Of a stretch of 64,000 nt of DNA, positions 46,503 through 56,312 are shown one piece after another. The DNA is from Phyllobacterium sophorae (GTDB lineage: Bacteria > Pseudomonadota > Alphaproteobacteria > Rhizobiales > Rhizobiaceae): NCBI RefSeq assembly GCF_003010965.1, contig NZ_PGGM01000006.1:62001-126000 (forward strand), given 5' to 3'. The notes below the pieces were generated by a model. That model was not told the origin of the DNA. It was given only the letters and a program-made list of their open reading frames with translations, and did not search any database. The number at the start of each line of letters is the position of its first letter. Positions within the stretch are counted from its first letter, which is position 1. A program made the position numbers and the translations under genes.

Positions 46503-47363
46503 TCAAGCACCAACTTGCTCCCCGCGAATCCAATCGAGCGTGAAACCTGAATTCTTTCCGTCACTGAGGATTTTCGACAACGCAGGGAGGATCGTGCGCA
46601 GTTCATCATCGAGCGTATAGGGTGGATTGACGATAATCATGCCGGTGCCATCCAGCTTCGGTTCGGGCGATGGATCGCGAATCATCAACTCCGCGCGCAA
46701 AATCTTGGGGATTCCGGTTTCCTGCAACGCCGTAACGAACCGCCGGACTTCCTGCCGGTCCTTCACCGGATACCACAGCGCAAATGTGCCGCCGGAAAAA
46801 CGCTTGTGCGCCCGAACAAGCCCGTCGACGAGCCGCTCAAATTCGCCTGCCACCTCGAACGGCGGATCGACGAGCACAAGGCCGCGCTTTTCTTTCGGCG
46901 GCAGATGGGCACCGAGCGCCAGCCATCCATCGAGCTTGGTCACGCGGACCTGAATGTCGCCCTCGAAGACGTCGGCCAGCAATTGCGCGTCTCGTGGATG
47001 CAATTCAAGCGCCGAAAGCCGGTCCTGGCGGCGCAGGAGATGCCGCACGATCAGCGGTGAACCTGGATAGTGACGCATCGTGCCGTCGGCGTTTTCAGCG
47101 CGAACAATGTCGAGATAGGGTTGGATCAGCTCTGCAACCTTTGCATCGGCCTTGGCGTCGAGCAGCCGCCCGACGCCGCTTTGCCACTCATTGGTCTTGC
47201 CCGCCTCGACCCCGTGCAGATCATAGCGGCCGATACCGGCATGCGTGTCTATGACGCGAAAGGCCTGGTCCTTGCGTTGCAGATAAAGGACAATCCGCGT
47301 CAGTATGATGTGTTTGACCACATCGGCGAAATTGCCGGCATGATAGGCGTGGCGATAGTTCAT
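46503..47363 (-). CDS. rlmJ: 23S rRNA (adenine(2030)-N(6))-methyltransferase RlmJ
   Basis: The ATG at 47363 gives 286 residues starting with the RlmJ hallmark MNYRHAYHAGNFADVVKH. The catalytic motif is LVLVDPPFE, with IDTHAGIGRYDLHG as the SAM-binding part and MIIVNPPYTLD near the C-terminus. The enzyme methylates one adenine in 23S rRNA of Escherichia coli. An in-frame ATG five codons upstream is possible. It is divergent from the EamA transporter. Confidence 0.95.
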   Translation of the reverse strand: MNYRHAYHAGNFADVVKHIILTRIVLYLQRKDQAFRVIDTHAGIGRYDLHGVEAGKTNEWQSGVGRLLDAKADAKVAELIQPYLDIVRAENADGTMRHYPGSPLIVRHLLRRQDRLSALELHPRDAQLLADVFEGDIQVRVTKLDGWLALGAHLPPKEKRGLVLVDPPFEVAGEFERLVDGLVRAHKRFSGGTFALWYPVKDRQEVRRFVTALQETGIPKILRAELMIRDPSPEPKLDGTGMIIVNPPYTLDDELRTILPALSKILSDGKNSGFTLDWIRGEQVGA

Positions 47364-47525
47364 GGCCGCTTGTTTCACGATGTTCGCTCGGTCGCAAGCG
47401 CACGAACCATCGTCCCATTAGAATCGTTGATGTTAAGCTTCCAATTAACGAATTTGCCGACAGACACAAATCTGTCATAGAGCAAAGCTGGTCACGCGCA
47501 ACTGGCTGGCGTGCTGGGGTTATCA

Positions 47526-48368
47526 ATGTCCGGAACCGTCGTCCTCGTTGTGCTTTTTGCTGCGCTCATGCATGCGAGCTGGAATGCCGTCGTCAAATCT
47601 GAGGGCGACAAATTCCTCAACACCGTGGTGGTCGTGACCTCTGCCGGACTGATCGCCGCGATTTGCCTGCCCTTCCTGCCGGCGCCGGCACGCGAAAGCT
47701 GGCCGTTCCTTGCAGCGTCCGGCGTCGCCCAGGTCGTCTATCTTGTGCTCGTGGCTGCTGCCTATCGCAGTGGCGACATGAGCCAGGCATATCCGATTAT
47801 GCGCGGCACCGCCCCACTGATCGTTGCCATCGCCAGCGGACCTTTGATCGGCGAAGTGCTTTCCTTGCAGAAATGGGCGGGAATTGCATTGATATGCGGC
47901 GGTGTGCTGGCGCTGGCGCTGGAATCGCGCCGCCGGGCGGGATCAAATCGAACCGCTACAATGTTCGCCCTGATCAATGCTGTCGTGATTGCCTCCTACA
48001 CGCTCATCGACGGCGTTGGCGTACGCCATTCAGGCGCGCCCGCAGCTTATACAATGTGGGTTTTCGTATTGAATGCCGTGCCGCTGTTTGTCTGGACAAC
48101 AGTGATGCGCAGGGGTGAGCTCTGGCCGCATTTCGTCAAACGCACCCGCCTTGCAACCATCGGCGGCGTCGGAACCCTCGGCTCCTATGGTCTGGCACTA
48201 TGGGCCATGACCATGGCGCCGGTCGCAGCCGTGGCGGCTTTGCGCGAAACGTCGATCCTTTTCGCTGTCGCAATTTCGGCCTTCATCCTCAATGAAAGCG
48301 TCGGCCCAAAGCGCCTGGCTGCCGTGGGATTGATCGCAGCGGGCGCTGCCGTGATGAGGCTCGCCTGA
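47526..48368 (+). CDS. EamA family (DMT superfamily) transporter
   Basis: The ATG at 47526 (a GTG at 47511 is the alternative) gives 280 residues with ten hydrophobic segments in two five-helix EamA repeats. The first is VVLVVLFAALMHASWNAVVK, the last ESVGPKRLAAVGLIAAGAAVMRL. Such transporters export small metabolites or amino acids; the substrate here is unknown. The stop lies one base before the stop of the convergent GST gene. Confidence 0.88.
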   Translation: MSGTVVLVVLFAALMHASWNAVVKSEGDKFLNTVVVVTSAGLIAAICLPFLPAPARESWPFLAASGVAQVVYLVLVAAAYRSGDMSQAYPIMRGTAPLIVAIASGPLIGEVLSLQKWAGIALICGGVLALALESRRRAGSNRTATMFALINAVVIASYTLIDGVGVRHSGAPAAYTMWVFVLNAVPLFVWTTVMRRGELWPHFVKRTRLATIGGVGTLGSYGLALWAMTMAPVAAVAALRETSILFAVAISAFILNESVGPKRLAAVGLIAAGAAVMRLA

Positions 48369-48369
48369 T

Positions 48370-49017
48370 CTATTCTGGCCGCAAGTGAAGATATGGCTGC
48401 GCTTCTTCGACGGCGCGAGCGAAAGAGGGGCGGTTCATCAGCCGGTCCAGATAACGCGAAACATTGGGATACTCGGCTCCGAGCGGCACCGATAAATTGG
48501 CATAGAATAGCGCCGGTGAGGCTGCACAGTCCGCGATCGTGTAATGATCGCCTGTCGCCCAGGTCATGTTCTCAAGCTCCTTATCCAGGATACCATAGGC
48601 AACCGCCAGCTTCTTCTTGCACTCTTCGACACCAAACGTGTCATTCTGGCCTTCCGGGCGGAAATTGTCGGTGACGATCTTTTGCATCGGTACCTGCACG
48701 TGCAGGTCGAAGAAGCGGTCGAGTTGCCGTGCCCTGAACGCCAATTCGGGATCCGCCGGCAGCATCTGCACTTTTCCGGGATAATGCTGGTCCAGATATT
48801 CGATGATCAGACTGGATTCGGGAATCGTCTTGCCGCGCGCTTCATCACGCAATACCGGAAATTGCCGGATCGGCCAGATCTCGCTGAAACTCGCGCTGGC
48901 CACCGGGTCCATAAAATCAACGACATCCTTCTCAAAGGGAAGGTCTTTCTCATAGAGTGCGGTCAGCACCTTCATACAGAACGAGGATAGCGGATGAAAA
49001 TACAACTTGAGTGACAT
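48370..49017 (-). CDS. Glutathione S-transferase family protein
   Basis: The ATG at 49017 has GGAGG 6 bases upstream and gives 215 residues. The start MSLKLYFHPLSSFCMKVLTALYE has the Ser/Cys active-site loop SSFCMK. IWPIRQFPVLRDEARG (cis-Pro) and PESSLIIEYLDQHYPG complete the glutathione site, and the C-terminal domain has the helix-capping TIADCAASPALFYA. It is the fourth GST-family gene in the window. No neighbour suggests its substrate. Confidence 0.88.
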   Translation of the reverse strand: MSLKLYFHPLSSFCMKVLTALYEKDLPFEKDVVDFMDPVASASFSEIWPIRQFPVLRDEARGKTIPESSLIIEYLDQHYPGKVQMLPADPELAFRARQLDRFFDLHVQVPMQKIVTDNFRPEGQNDTFGVEECKKKLAVAYGILDKELENMTWATGDHYTIADCAASPALFYANLSVPLGAEYPNVSRYLDRLMNRPSFARAVEEAQPYLHLRPE

Positions 49018-49165
49018 TACAATTCCTCCGGTCAATACTAAAGTGATTGCTTAACTATCAAGATGCGAGCGTGGCGTCAAGTAGCGTCTCGCAGACCAAC
49101 GAAACCTTGTCACGGAAACATTTGTCCCCTTTTGCCGCCCCGTGCTTTTGCGCTATGCATACAGA

Positions 49166-51277
49166 ATGAACAAAGCTGTCCTTCTACGCACCGGCCACTC
49201 GGCCTGTCCCCACGATTGCCCGTCGACCTGCGCGCTCGACGTCGAAGTGCTCGACACGGGCCATATCGGCCGCGTCCGCGGCGCGAAGGAAAACACCTAC
49301 ACGGCAGGCGTGATCTGCGCCAAGGTTGCGCGCTATGCGGAGCGAATCCACCATCCCGATCGCCTGCTGAAGCCTGTGGTTCGCGGCGGCGCCAAGGGTG
49401 AAGGCATCTGGAAAGATGCGAGCTGGGAGGCAGCGCTTGATCTGATCGCCGAGCGGTTCCTGAAAGCAGAGGCTGAGTACGGCTCCGAGAGCATTTGGCC
49501 CTATTACTATGCGGGCACGATGGGCCTTGTGCAGCGTGATTCCATTCATCGGCTGCGTCACGCCAAGAAATATTCCAACCAGTTCGACAGCATTTGCACG
49601 AACCTCGCGTGGTCTGGTTTCTTCGCAGGCACAGGCAAGCTCGGCGGCGTGGATCCGCGCGAAATGGCGAAATCCGATTGCGTCGTCATCTGGGGCACCA
49701 ATGCAGCGGCGACACAGGTCAACGTCATGACCCATGCCGTCCGCGCCCGCAAGGATCGCGGCGCCAGGATTGTGGCCATCGATATCTACGAGACGGCCAC
49801 TGTCCGGCAGGCGGATCTCGGACTGGTGCTCAAGCCCGGAACCGACGGTGCATTTGCCTGCGCGGTCATGCACGTTCTGTTCCGTGATGGGCTAGCGGAT
49901 TGGGACTATCTGAATAGCCATACCGACGATCCGAAGGGGCTGGAACAGCATCTGAAGGAACGCACGCCGGAATGGGCTGCGGCCATCACCGGCCTGTCCA
50001 TTGGCGAAATCGAAGAATTTGCCCGCTTGGTCGGAACCACCAAGAAGACTTTTTTCCGTCTCGGCTATGGCTTTGCCCGTCAGCGCAATGGCGCGGTGAA
50101 TATGCATGCCGCCCTGTGCATTCCTGCTGTCACGGGCGCCTGGAAATATGAAGGCGGCGGCGGGTTCCATTCAAATTCCGGCATTTTCCGCATGGACAAG
50201 CGGGAGATTGAGGGCCGGGCATTCGCCGATCCTACAGTTCGCCACATCGATCAGTGCAAGATCGGTGCCGCGCTCACCGGCGATCCGGCTGCGCTCTATG
50301 GTGGGCCGCCTGTCATGGCGATGCTCGTGCAGAATACCAACCCTGCCAACGTCGCGCCGGAGCAGCGCCTGGTCAAAAAGGGCATGCTGCGTGAAGACCT
50401 GTTCATGGCCGTCCACGAGCAGTTCATGACCGACACGGCGAAACTCGCCGATGTCGTCCTGCCGGCCACCATGTTCATGGAACATGACGATATTTATCGC
50501 GGCGGGGGCCAGCAGCATATCGTCCTCGGTCCCAAGCTCATCGATGGTCCCGGCGAAACGCAGCCGAACCTCTACGTCATCAACGAACTGGCAAAACGCC
50601 TTGGCGTTGGTGATTTCCCCGGCTTCGATCTCGACGCCAGGACGCTGATCGACAACATGATGGCCGCCAGCAATTTGCCCGGGTTCGATGCATTGAAAGA
50701 AGCGCGCTGGCTGGATATCCAGCCCGACTTTGAAACCGCACACTACGAAAAAGGCTTCAGTTGGCCCGACGGCAAGTTCCGCTTCAAGCCGGACTGGACC
50801 GGCGGAGCGTCGCCGAACCGCCCGCCGCAATCGATGGGTTTGCAGGGGCCATATGACACCCTGCCGCAATGGCCGGACTACTGGCAGGCAATCGAGGTAG
50901 CGGATGAGAAGCATCCGTTCCGCTTGGCCACATCGCCGGCGCACAATTTCCTCAACTCGACCTTCTCCGAAACCCCGACATCGGTTGTCAAGGAAAGGCG
51001 CCCCGAACTGCTGATCCATCCGGATGATGCGCGCGAGCTTGGCATCGAAGACGGTGCGCGCGTCGAAATTGGCAATGATCGCGGCGAGGTCGTGGTCCAT
51101 GCACGTGTGCAGGCCGTGACGAAGCGCGGTGTGGTCATTTCCGAAGGCATCTTCGCCAATTCAGCATTCGAGCGCGGCGAGGGCATCAATGTGCTGACCG
51201 GTGCCGATTCTCCCGCACCCAATGGCGGCGCCGCCTTCCATGACAACAAGGTCTGGGTGAGGTTGGCGGCGGACTGA
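49166..51277 (+). CDS. Molybdopterin oxidoreductase family protein
   Basis: The ATG at 49166 gives 703 residues. An N-terminal iron-sulphur domain has Cys14, Cys18, Cys22 and Cys51 (SACPHDCPSTCALDV and GVICAKV), enough for one 4Fe-4S cluster. The molybdopterin-binding core follows, with DSICTNLAWSGF, DCVVIWGTNAAATQVNVM and the C-terminal dinucleotide-binding domain (EDGARVEIGNDRGEVVVHARV). The family contains oxidoreductases of unclear substrate. There is no twin-arginine signal, so the enzyme is cytoplasmic. moaE and moaD 10 kb away supply its cofactor. Confidence 0.9.
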   Translation: MNKAVLLRTGHSACPHDCPSTCALDVEVLDTGHIGRVRGAKENTYTAGVICAKVARYAERIHHPDRLLKPVVRGGAKGEGIWKDASWEAALDLIAERFLKAEAEYGSESIWPYYYAGTMGLVQRDSIHRLRHAKKYSNQFDSICTNLAWSGFFAGTGKLGGVDPREMAKSDCVVIWGTNAAATQVNVMTHAVRARKDRGARIVAIDIYETATVRQADLGLVLKPGTDGAFACAVMHVLFRDGLADWDYLNSHTDDPKGLEQHLKERTPEWAAAITGLSIGEIEEFARLVGTTKKTFFRLGYGFARQRNGAVNMHAALCIPAVTGAWKYEGGGGFHSNSGIFRMDKREIEGRAFADPTVRHIDQCKIGAALTGDPAALYGGPPVMAMLVQNTNPANVAPEQRLVKKGMLREDLFMAVHEQFMTDTAKLADVVLPATMFMEHDDIYRGGGQQHIVLGPKLIDGPGETQPNLYVINELAKRLGVGDFPGFDLDARTLIDNMMAASNLPGFDALKEARWLDIQPDFETAHYEKGFSWPDGKFRFKPDWTGGASPNRPPQSMGLQGPYDTLPQWPDYWQAIEVADEKHPFRLATSPAHNFLNSTFSETPTSVVKERRPELLIHPDDARELGIEDGARVEIGNDRGEVVVHARVQAVTKRGVVISEGIFANSAFERGEGINVLTGADSPAPNGGAAFHDNKVWVRLAAD

Positions 51278-51345
51278 TTTCGGCGATACGATATTTCATT
51301 TGAATTTTCATGGTCTGGACATTTTGACAACTGTGGTTTACATTT

Positions 51346-51654
51346 TTGAATTATTCAATTGAAAAGACAGATACATTTTTAAATTGGATTGAGGGTTTGC
51401 AGGATCTGCGAGCGCGGGCAAGAATAATGTCGCGGCTGGACCGGCTGGCTGATGGAAATTTCGGCGATTACAAACTTCTTGGTGAGGATGTCGGAGAGAT
51501 GCGCATTGATTGCGGACCAGGTTATCGGCTCTACTTCACCAAGCAAGGTGGCATTTTGATTATTCTGTTATGCGGTGGCGACAAGAGCACGCAGAGCAGG
51601 GACATTAGAAAAGCGAAGGCAATGGCGCGTGATTTGAAGGAGATACGATCTTGA
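51346..51654 (+). CDS. RelE/HigB-type toxin of a toxin-antitoxin pair
   Basis: The 102-residue protein matches the addiction-module killer proteins: NYSIEKTDTFLNWIEGLQDLRARARI, then LADGNFGDYKLLGEDVGEMRIDCGPGYRLYFTKQGG and ILLCGGDKSTQSRDIRKAK. These are ribosome-dependent mRNA interferases. The only start that keeps the conserved opening is TTG at 51346; no good ribosome site is seen. The stop overlaps the antitoxin start by 4 bases. The toxin-first order fits HigBA. The pair sits between the molybdopterin enzyme and purN. Confidence 0.85.
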   Translation: MNYSIEKTDTFLNWIEGLQDLRARARIMSRLDRLADGNFGDYKLLGEDVGEMRIDCGPGYRLYFTKQGGILIILLCGGDKSTQSRDIRKAKAMARDLKEIRS

Positions 51655-51956
51655 TAAAGCTAAGTCCCTACGATGCGGCTCAGCTTCTAGACTCGGAAGA
51701 AATGATCGAGGAATATTTGCTGGCGGTCTGCGAAGACGGAACATCTTCAGAGATCGCGCGTGCGTTGGGGGCAATAGCTCGTGCAAGAGGCATTACCGAG
51801 CTTGCCCACAAGACCGGTCTCACACGTCAGGCGCTCTACAAAGCCTTGAGCGGTGAGGGCAATCCGGAACTTGCGACGATTACTAAAGTCGCCGAAGCGC
51901 TTGGCCTCCGATTGACTTTGGTGCGTGCACCGAAAAACAAGCAAGACGCCGCGTAG
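51651..51956 (+). CDS. HigA-like antitoxin with a helix-turn-helix
   Basis: The 101-residue protein has an N-terminal acidic region (SPYDAAQLLDSEEMIEEYLLA) that would bind the toxin and a C-terminal XRE/Cro-like helix-turn-helix (ITELAHKTGLTRQALYKALS and LATITKVAEALGLRL). It would bind its own promoter. The start is TTG at 51651, within TTGA shared with the toxin stop, and has AAGGAG about 8 bases upstream, much better than the toxin's. Stronger initiation would favour an excess of antitoxin. Confidence 0.87.
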   Translation: MIKLSPYDAAQLLDSEEMIEEYLLAVCEDGTSSEIARALGAIARARGITELAHKTGLTRQALYKALSGEGNPELATITKVAEALGLRLTLVRAPKNKQDAA

Positions 51957-51974
51957 TCACCGTCCTCCTGTCCA

Positions 51975-52598
51975 TTAATCGCTGAAAACCGTCCGGCCAT
52001 CCTTCATCACCGCCGTGCCGGTTGCCACCATTGCCAGCGCGCGGGCATAGGTGTCGTGCTCGACCGACAGTACCCGCTCGGCAAGCATTTCGGGCGTATC
52101 ACCAGTGTTCACGGGCACAGCGGTCTGGGCGATGATCGGGCCCTCATCCATCCCTGCAGTCACGAAATGCACCGTGCAGCCATGCACGCGCACCCCGGCC
52201 TCCAGCGCCTGTTCATGCGTGTGAAGGCCTCTGAAGAGTGGCAGCAGCGAAGGGTGGATATTAATCATCCGGCCTTCCCATTCACGCACGAATTCCGGCG
52301 AGATGATGCGCATATAGCCTGCGAGGCAGATGATGTCGGCCTTCGCCGCCTGCAGTGCCTTCGAAACCGCCGCTTCATGCGCCTGTTTGGAAGGGTAGTC
52401 GCGATGCGCAATGGCTTGGGCCGGAATGCCCTGCGCCCGCGCTGTTTCAAGTCCGCCCGCATCTGCCCTGTTGGCGATGACTGCGACTATCTCTGCCGGG
52501 TAGTCGGCCGCTTGAGCCGCGTCGATCAGCGCACTCATGTTCGAGCCGCGCCCCGATATCAGGACGGCGACGCGCTTCTTCGGCGTTCCACTGCTCAC
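51975..52598 (-). CDS. purN: Phosphoribosylglycinamide formyltransferase
   Basis: PurN transfers a formyl group to GAR in purine synthesis. The 207-residue protein has the phosphate-binding [18 protein letters not shown] and the catalytic Asn, His and Asp in [13 protein letters not shown] and [15 protein letters not shown]. Its ATG overlaps the purM stop by 4 bases, so purM and purN are translationally coupled, as in many bacteria. purF is far away at 2.4 kb in the window. Confidence 0.98.
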   Translation of the reverse strand: MSSGTPKKRVAVLISGRGSNMSALIDAAQAADYPAEIVAVIANRADAGGLETARAQGIPAQAIAHRDYPSKQAHEAAVSKALQAAKADIICLAGYMRIISPEFVREWEGRMINIHPSLLPLFRGLHTHEQALEAGVRVHGCTVHFVTAGMDEGPIIAQTAVPVNTGDTPEMLAERVLSVEHDTYARALAMVATGTAVMKDGRTVFSD

Positions 52599-53680
52599 AG
52601 CGCCAGCGTGCCCTGATAGACCACACCCGCATCACTGCGCGCGACCATCGTGCCGAGGCGCACGGCCTCTTCACCCTGCGCTTTCAACGCTTCGAGTACG
52701 GCATCGGCATTTTCCGGTGCGACCACGGCGATCATGCCGATGCCGCAATTGAACGTGCGCAGCATTTCATCCCGTTCGACGCCGCCGGTTTTTGCCAGCC
52801 AGGAAAACACCGGCGGAACCTTTATGGCCGAAAGATCGATGCTCGCCGTCAGGTGCTTCGGCAGCACGCGGGGAATATTGTCGGGGAAACCGCCGCCGGT
52901 AATATGCGCAAGCGCCTTGATCGCCTTGGTTTCGCGGATGGCTGCCAGCAGCGGCTTCACATAGATGCGCGTCGGGGTCAGCAGAGCCTGGCCCAGCGTG
53001 GTACCCGACTTGAAAGGGGCATCTGCATCCCAGCCAAGTCCGGAGAGTTCGACAATGCGCCGTACCAGGGAAAAGCCGTTGGAATGAACGCCCGAAGAAG
53101 CGAGGCCGAGAATGACGTCGCCCTCAGCGATATTGCCGGAAGGGAGCAATTGGTTGCGTTCGGCCGCTCCCACGGCAAATCCGGCGAGATCGTAATCGCC
53201 ATCGCGATACATGCCGGGCATTTCCGCCGTTTCGCCACCGATCAGCGCACAACCTGCCTGCAGGCAGCCTTCGGCGATACCACTGACGATGGCCGCGCCC
53301 TGATCAGGATCGAGCTTGCCGGTAGCGAAATAGTCGAGGAAGAACAGCGGCTCGGCACCCTGTACGACCAGGTCGTTGACGCACATGGCGACGAGATCGA
53401 TACCGACCGTGTCGTGTACGCCGGCATCGATTGCAATCTTGAGTTTAGTACCAACGCCGTCATTGGCGGCGACGAGGACCGGGTCGGTAAAGCCGGCAGC
53501 CTTCAGGTCGAACAAGCCGCCGAAACCGCCGATCTCGCCATCGGCGCCCGGACGGCGCGTCGAGCGCACGATCGGCTTGATCTTTTCGACCAGCAGATTG
53601 CCGGCATCGATATCGACGCCTGCCTGTGCATAGGTGAGGCCATTCTTGCCACCTTTGGTGGGCTCGCTTTTCACGCTCAT
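52595..53680 (-). CDS. purM: Phosphoribosylformylglycinamidine cyclo-ligase
   Basis: PurM closes the imidazole ring of AIR in purine synthesis. The ATG at 53680 with GGAGCAG upstream gives 361 residues starting [28 protein letters not shown]. The AIR synthase motifs are [30 protein letters not shown] and [16 protein letters not shown]. An open frame upstream to 53809 adds 43 residues that are not family-like. It is divergent from the CDP-alcohol transferase gene. Confidence 0.97.
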   Translation of the reverse strand: MSVKSEPTKGGKNGLTYAQAGVDIDAGNLLVEKIKPIVRSTRRPGADGEIGGFGGLFDLKAAGFTDPVLVAANDGVGTKLKIAIDAGVHDTVGIDLVAMCVNDLVVQGAEPLFFLDYFATGKLDPDQGAAIVSGIAEGCLQAGCALIGGETAEMPGMYRDGDYDLAGFAVGAAERNQLLPSGNIAEGDVILGLASSGVHSNGFSLVRRIVELSGLGWDADAPFKSGTTLGQALLTPTRIYVKPLLAAIRETKAIKALAHITGGGFPDNIPRVLPKHLTASIDLSAIKVPPVFSWLAKTGGVERDEMLRTFNCGIGMIAVVAPENADAVLEALKAQGEEAVRLGTMVARSDAGVVYQGTLAL

Positions 53681-53863
53681 GATCTGCTCCGGGATTGTTG
53701 ACCGCGAAATGGCACGACTCTGCCCCTGCTGCAAGGTCTGAGTCCCTGAAGGGCCGAGAAAACGCCACTTATCGACACTTTGCCGGCCGTTTGGGCTTGA
53801 GCAATCCATTCGTTGTCTCCATTTAGATGCAAGGCAAACATATGACCAGAGATCGCGGACCGA

Positions 53864-54406
53864 GTGACAATCCCCAATTACATCACGATCTTCCGCTTCA
53901 TCCTTGTTCCCTTCATCGTTATGGCGCTGCTCTCGGGCTACGTCGGTGCCGCATTGATAGGCTTTATTGTTGCGGGAGTCTCCGATGGTGTCGATGGCTT
54001 CATCGCACGCCGCTACGATCAGAAGTCCGAACTTGGAGCCTATCTCGATCCCATTGCCGACAAACTCCTGCTTGTCTCGCTGTTCGTCGTACTTGGCGTC
54101 CTTAAGGAAGTGCCTGTCTGGCTGGTTATCGTCGTCGTTTCGCGCGATATTTTTATCGTCGGCGCTGTAATTCTCGGGGCGGTGATGGGCAAGCCGATGG
54201 AAATGCGTCCCCTCGGCGTGTCCAAGGTAAACACGGCGTTTCAGATCACCCTGGTCGCGATCATACTGGCCGACAGTACATTCGATTTTTCACTCACCGG
54301 CATTCGCACGATACTGGTATGGACGGTTGCCCTCTTGACCGCAGCTTCCGCGACTGCCTATCTCGTTGCATGGACAAAACACATGGCTGGATATGAGCGA
54401 GAATAA
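53864..54406 (+). CDS. CDP-alcohol phosphatidyltransferase family protein
   Basis: The 180-residue inner-membrane protein starts at a GTG (53864), reading [21 protein letters not shown], and carries the transferase motif [20 protein letters not shown] and LDPIADKLL with all conserved Asp residues. About five membrane helices are seen. It is a paralogue of pgsA at 39.8 kb and shorter by 18 residues. Which alcohol it uses (for example glycerol phosphate or another headgroup) cannot be told. It overlaps the PerM gene by 14 bases and lies in the block that ends in hdaA, a position conserved in rhizobia. Confidence 0.88.
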   Translation: MTIPNYITIFRFILVPFIVMALLSGYVGAALIGFIVAGVSDGVDGFIARRYDQKSELGAYLDPIADKLLLVSLFVVLGVLKEVPVWLVIVVVSRDIFIVGAVILGAVMGKPMEMRPLGVSKVNTAFQITLVAIILADSTFDFSLTGIRTILVWTVALLTAASATAYLVAWTKHMAGYERE

Positions 54407-55586
54407 AAGCGTCGGTACCACCAAGTCTGCACCCGTTACGGTCGAAATTCCTGAACGGGACATTCAGGTCGACGTGCAGGTCAGTTCTCTCGGCGCAAGC
54501 GTGCGCCGGCAGGCGGTGTTCTGGACCGGTGCGATGGCGTTCCTCGCTCTTTTTCTTTACATCTTCTCATCGATCCTCCTGCCGTTCGTGGCCGGTCTCG
54601 TTCTTGCCTATTTTCTCGATCCGGTAGCGGACAGGCTCGAGCGCCTCGGCCTGTCGCGCTTGCTGGCGACGATCGTCATTCTGGTCTTGTTTATCGTCAC
54701 CTTTGCACTGCTGCTGGTGATCCTCGTGCCGGTTCTCGCCTCGCAAATGAGCGATTTCATCGCGCGGTTGCCAAGCTACGTCGCACGTCTGCAGGAATTG
54801 ATCGCCAATCCGGACTCGCAGTGGCTGAAGGATTTTATCGGCGTCGACGCCTCGGTCATTCGCAACAGTCTCGATTCACTCCTGCAGCAGGGGGCAGGCT
54901 TCCTCACCACTTTGCTGCAATCGATCTGGAGTTCGGGCAAGACCTTGATCGATGTGGTGGCACTCTTCGTCGTCACCCCGGTCGTTGCGTTTTATATGCT
55001 TTTGGACTGGGACCGTATGGTGGCCAAGATCGACAACCTCGTCCCGCGTGAGCATGTCCAGACTGTCCGTGCTATCGCCCGTGACATGAACAAGGCCATT
55101 GCCGGATTTGTCCGCGGCCAAGGCACTGTCTGCCTCCTGCTCGGCGTTATTTATGCGGTCGGCCTCACTGTCGTCGGCCTGAACTTCGGTCTCCTAATTG
55201 GCCTTTTTGCTGGGCTGATCAGCTTTATCCCCTATGTCGGCTCGCTGATCGGTTTGCTTCTGGCCCTCGGGGTCGGACTCGTCCAGTTCTGGCCGGAATG
55301 GGGCCATATCCTCGGCGTGGCGATTGCTTTCGGTATCGGCCAGTTCATCGAAGGCAATATTCTCCAGCCGAAGCTCGTGGGTTCCTCAGTCGGTCTGCAT
55401 CCGGTCTGGCTGATGTTCGCATTGTTCGCCTTTGGCTCGCTCATGGGGTTTACCGGCATGCTCATTGCCGTACCGACGGCTGCTGCAATCGGCGTACTGG
55501 TTCGTTTTGTCATCAACCGCTATCAGCAATCCCCGCTCTACACAGGCGAATACCGCAAAAGCGATAAGACGAAACAAATCAGGTGA
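54393..55586 (+). CDS. AI-2E family transporter (PerM-like permease)
   Basis: From the ATG at 54393 (an in-frame ATG at 54366 is possible) it has 397 residues. A polar N-terminus (SVGTTKSAPVTVEIPE) precedes about eight hydrophobic segments with the family pattern FVAGLVLAYFLDPVADRLERL, LVILVPVLASQM, LIGLFAGLISFIPYVGSLIG and GNILQPKLVGSSVGLHPVWL. Members are linked to export of signals or ions, and their real substrates are mostly unproven. It overlaps the phosphatidyltransferase gene and precedes hdaA by 33 bases. Confidence 0.9.
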   Translation: MSENKSVGTTKSAPVTVEIPERDIQVDVQVSSLGASVRRQAVFWTGAMAFLALFLYIFSSILLPFVAGLVLAYFLDPVADRLERLGLSRLLATIVILVLFIVTFALLLVILVPVLASQMSDFIARLPSYVARLQELIANPDSQWLKDFIGVDASVIRNSLDSLLQQGAGFLTTLLQSIWSSGKTLIDVVALFVVTPVVAFYMLLDWDRMVAKIDNLVPREHVQTVRAIARDMNKAIAGFVRGQGTVCLLLGVIYAVGLTVVGLNFGLLIGLFAGLISFIPYVGSLIGLLLALGVGLVQFWPEWGHILGVAIAFGIGQFIEGNILQPKLVGSSVGLHPVWLMFALFAFGSLMGFTGMLIAVPTAAAIGVLVRFVINRYQQSPLYTGEYRKSDKTKQIR

Positions 55587-55619
55587 CAGTCCCGGCTTGC
55601 TGGCTGTATTTCATCGCCC

Positions 55620-56312
55620 ATGACCAATGCCTTTACACCGCGACAGCTGCCGCTCGATCTCGGCCATGAGCCGGGCTATTCCCGCGATGACCTCATTGTG
55701 TCGGCTTCCAACATGGCGGCGGTTGATATTGTCGACCGCTGGCCAGGCTGGATATCGCCGGTCGTGGTCCTCGCCGGCCCCACCGGTTCGGGCAAAACCC
55801 ATCTCGCAGCAGTTTGGAAGGCTGAAGCCGGCGCCATCGTCATCGACGCGCGGAACATCGCTGCCGTATCGGGCGAAAAGGGTCCATTCCTGATCGACGA
55901 TATTGGCGGCGGCCCCATTGACGAACCGGGCCTGTTTCATTTGATCAACACTGTGCGCCAGAGCGGTTCAAGCCTGCTGATGACGTCGCGCAAATGGCCT
56001 GCCAACTGGCCAGTCACCCTTCCGGACCTCGCTTCGCGCCTGAAGGCGGCAACGACCGTAGAGATAGGCGAGCCGGACGATATGCTGTTATCCGGAGTGC
56101 TCTACAAACTCTTCGCCGACCGGCAGGTCGCGGTGGACCCCAATGTTATCAGCTTTTTGGTGAGCCATATCGAACGATCGCTCTCTACTGCCAACCGCAT
56201 TGTCGAGCGGCTGGACCGCGCAGCACTCGAGAAGAAATCGAAGATCACCCGTGCATTGGCCGCTAGTGTGGTTACCGCTGTCGACGAGGGGCAGGCTGCG
56301 TTTGACCTGTGA
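55620..56312 (+). CDS. hdaA: DnaA regulatory inactivator HdaA
   Basis: HdaA, with the beta clamp, stimulates ATP hydrolysis by DnaA to stop re-initiation of replication. The 230-residue protein has the clamp-binding motif QLPLDL at residues 9-14, Walker A AGPTGSGKTHLA, LIDDIGGG as Walker B, and the C-terminal DnaA-like lid VSHIERSLSTANRIVERLDRAA. The clamp motif and short length distinguish it from DnaA. It is the last gene of the perM-hdaA block. Confidence 0.94.
   Translation: MTNAFTPRQLPLDLGHEPGYSRDDLIVSASNMAAVDIVDRWPGWISPVVVLAGPTGSGKTHLAAVWKAEAGAIVIDARNIAAVSGEKGPFLIDDIGGGPIDEPGLFHLINTVRQSGSSLLMTSRKWPANWPVTLPDLASRLKAATTVEIGEPDDMLLSGVLYKLFADRQVAVDPNVISFLVSHIERSLSTANRIVERLDRAALEKKSKITRALAASVVTAVDEGQAAFDL

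Noticed and set aside
50171-51100. Minus-strand open frame of 309 codons
   Set aside because: It is antisense to the molybdopterin oxidoreductase and has no recognisable protein features.
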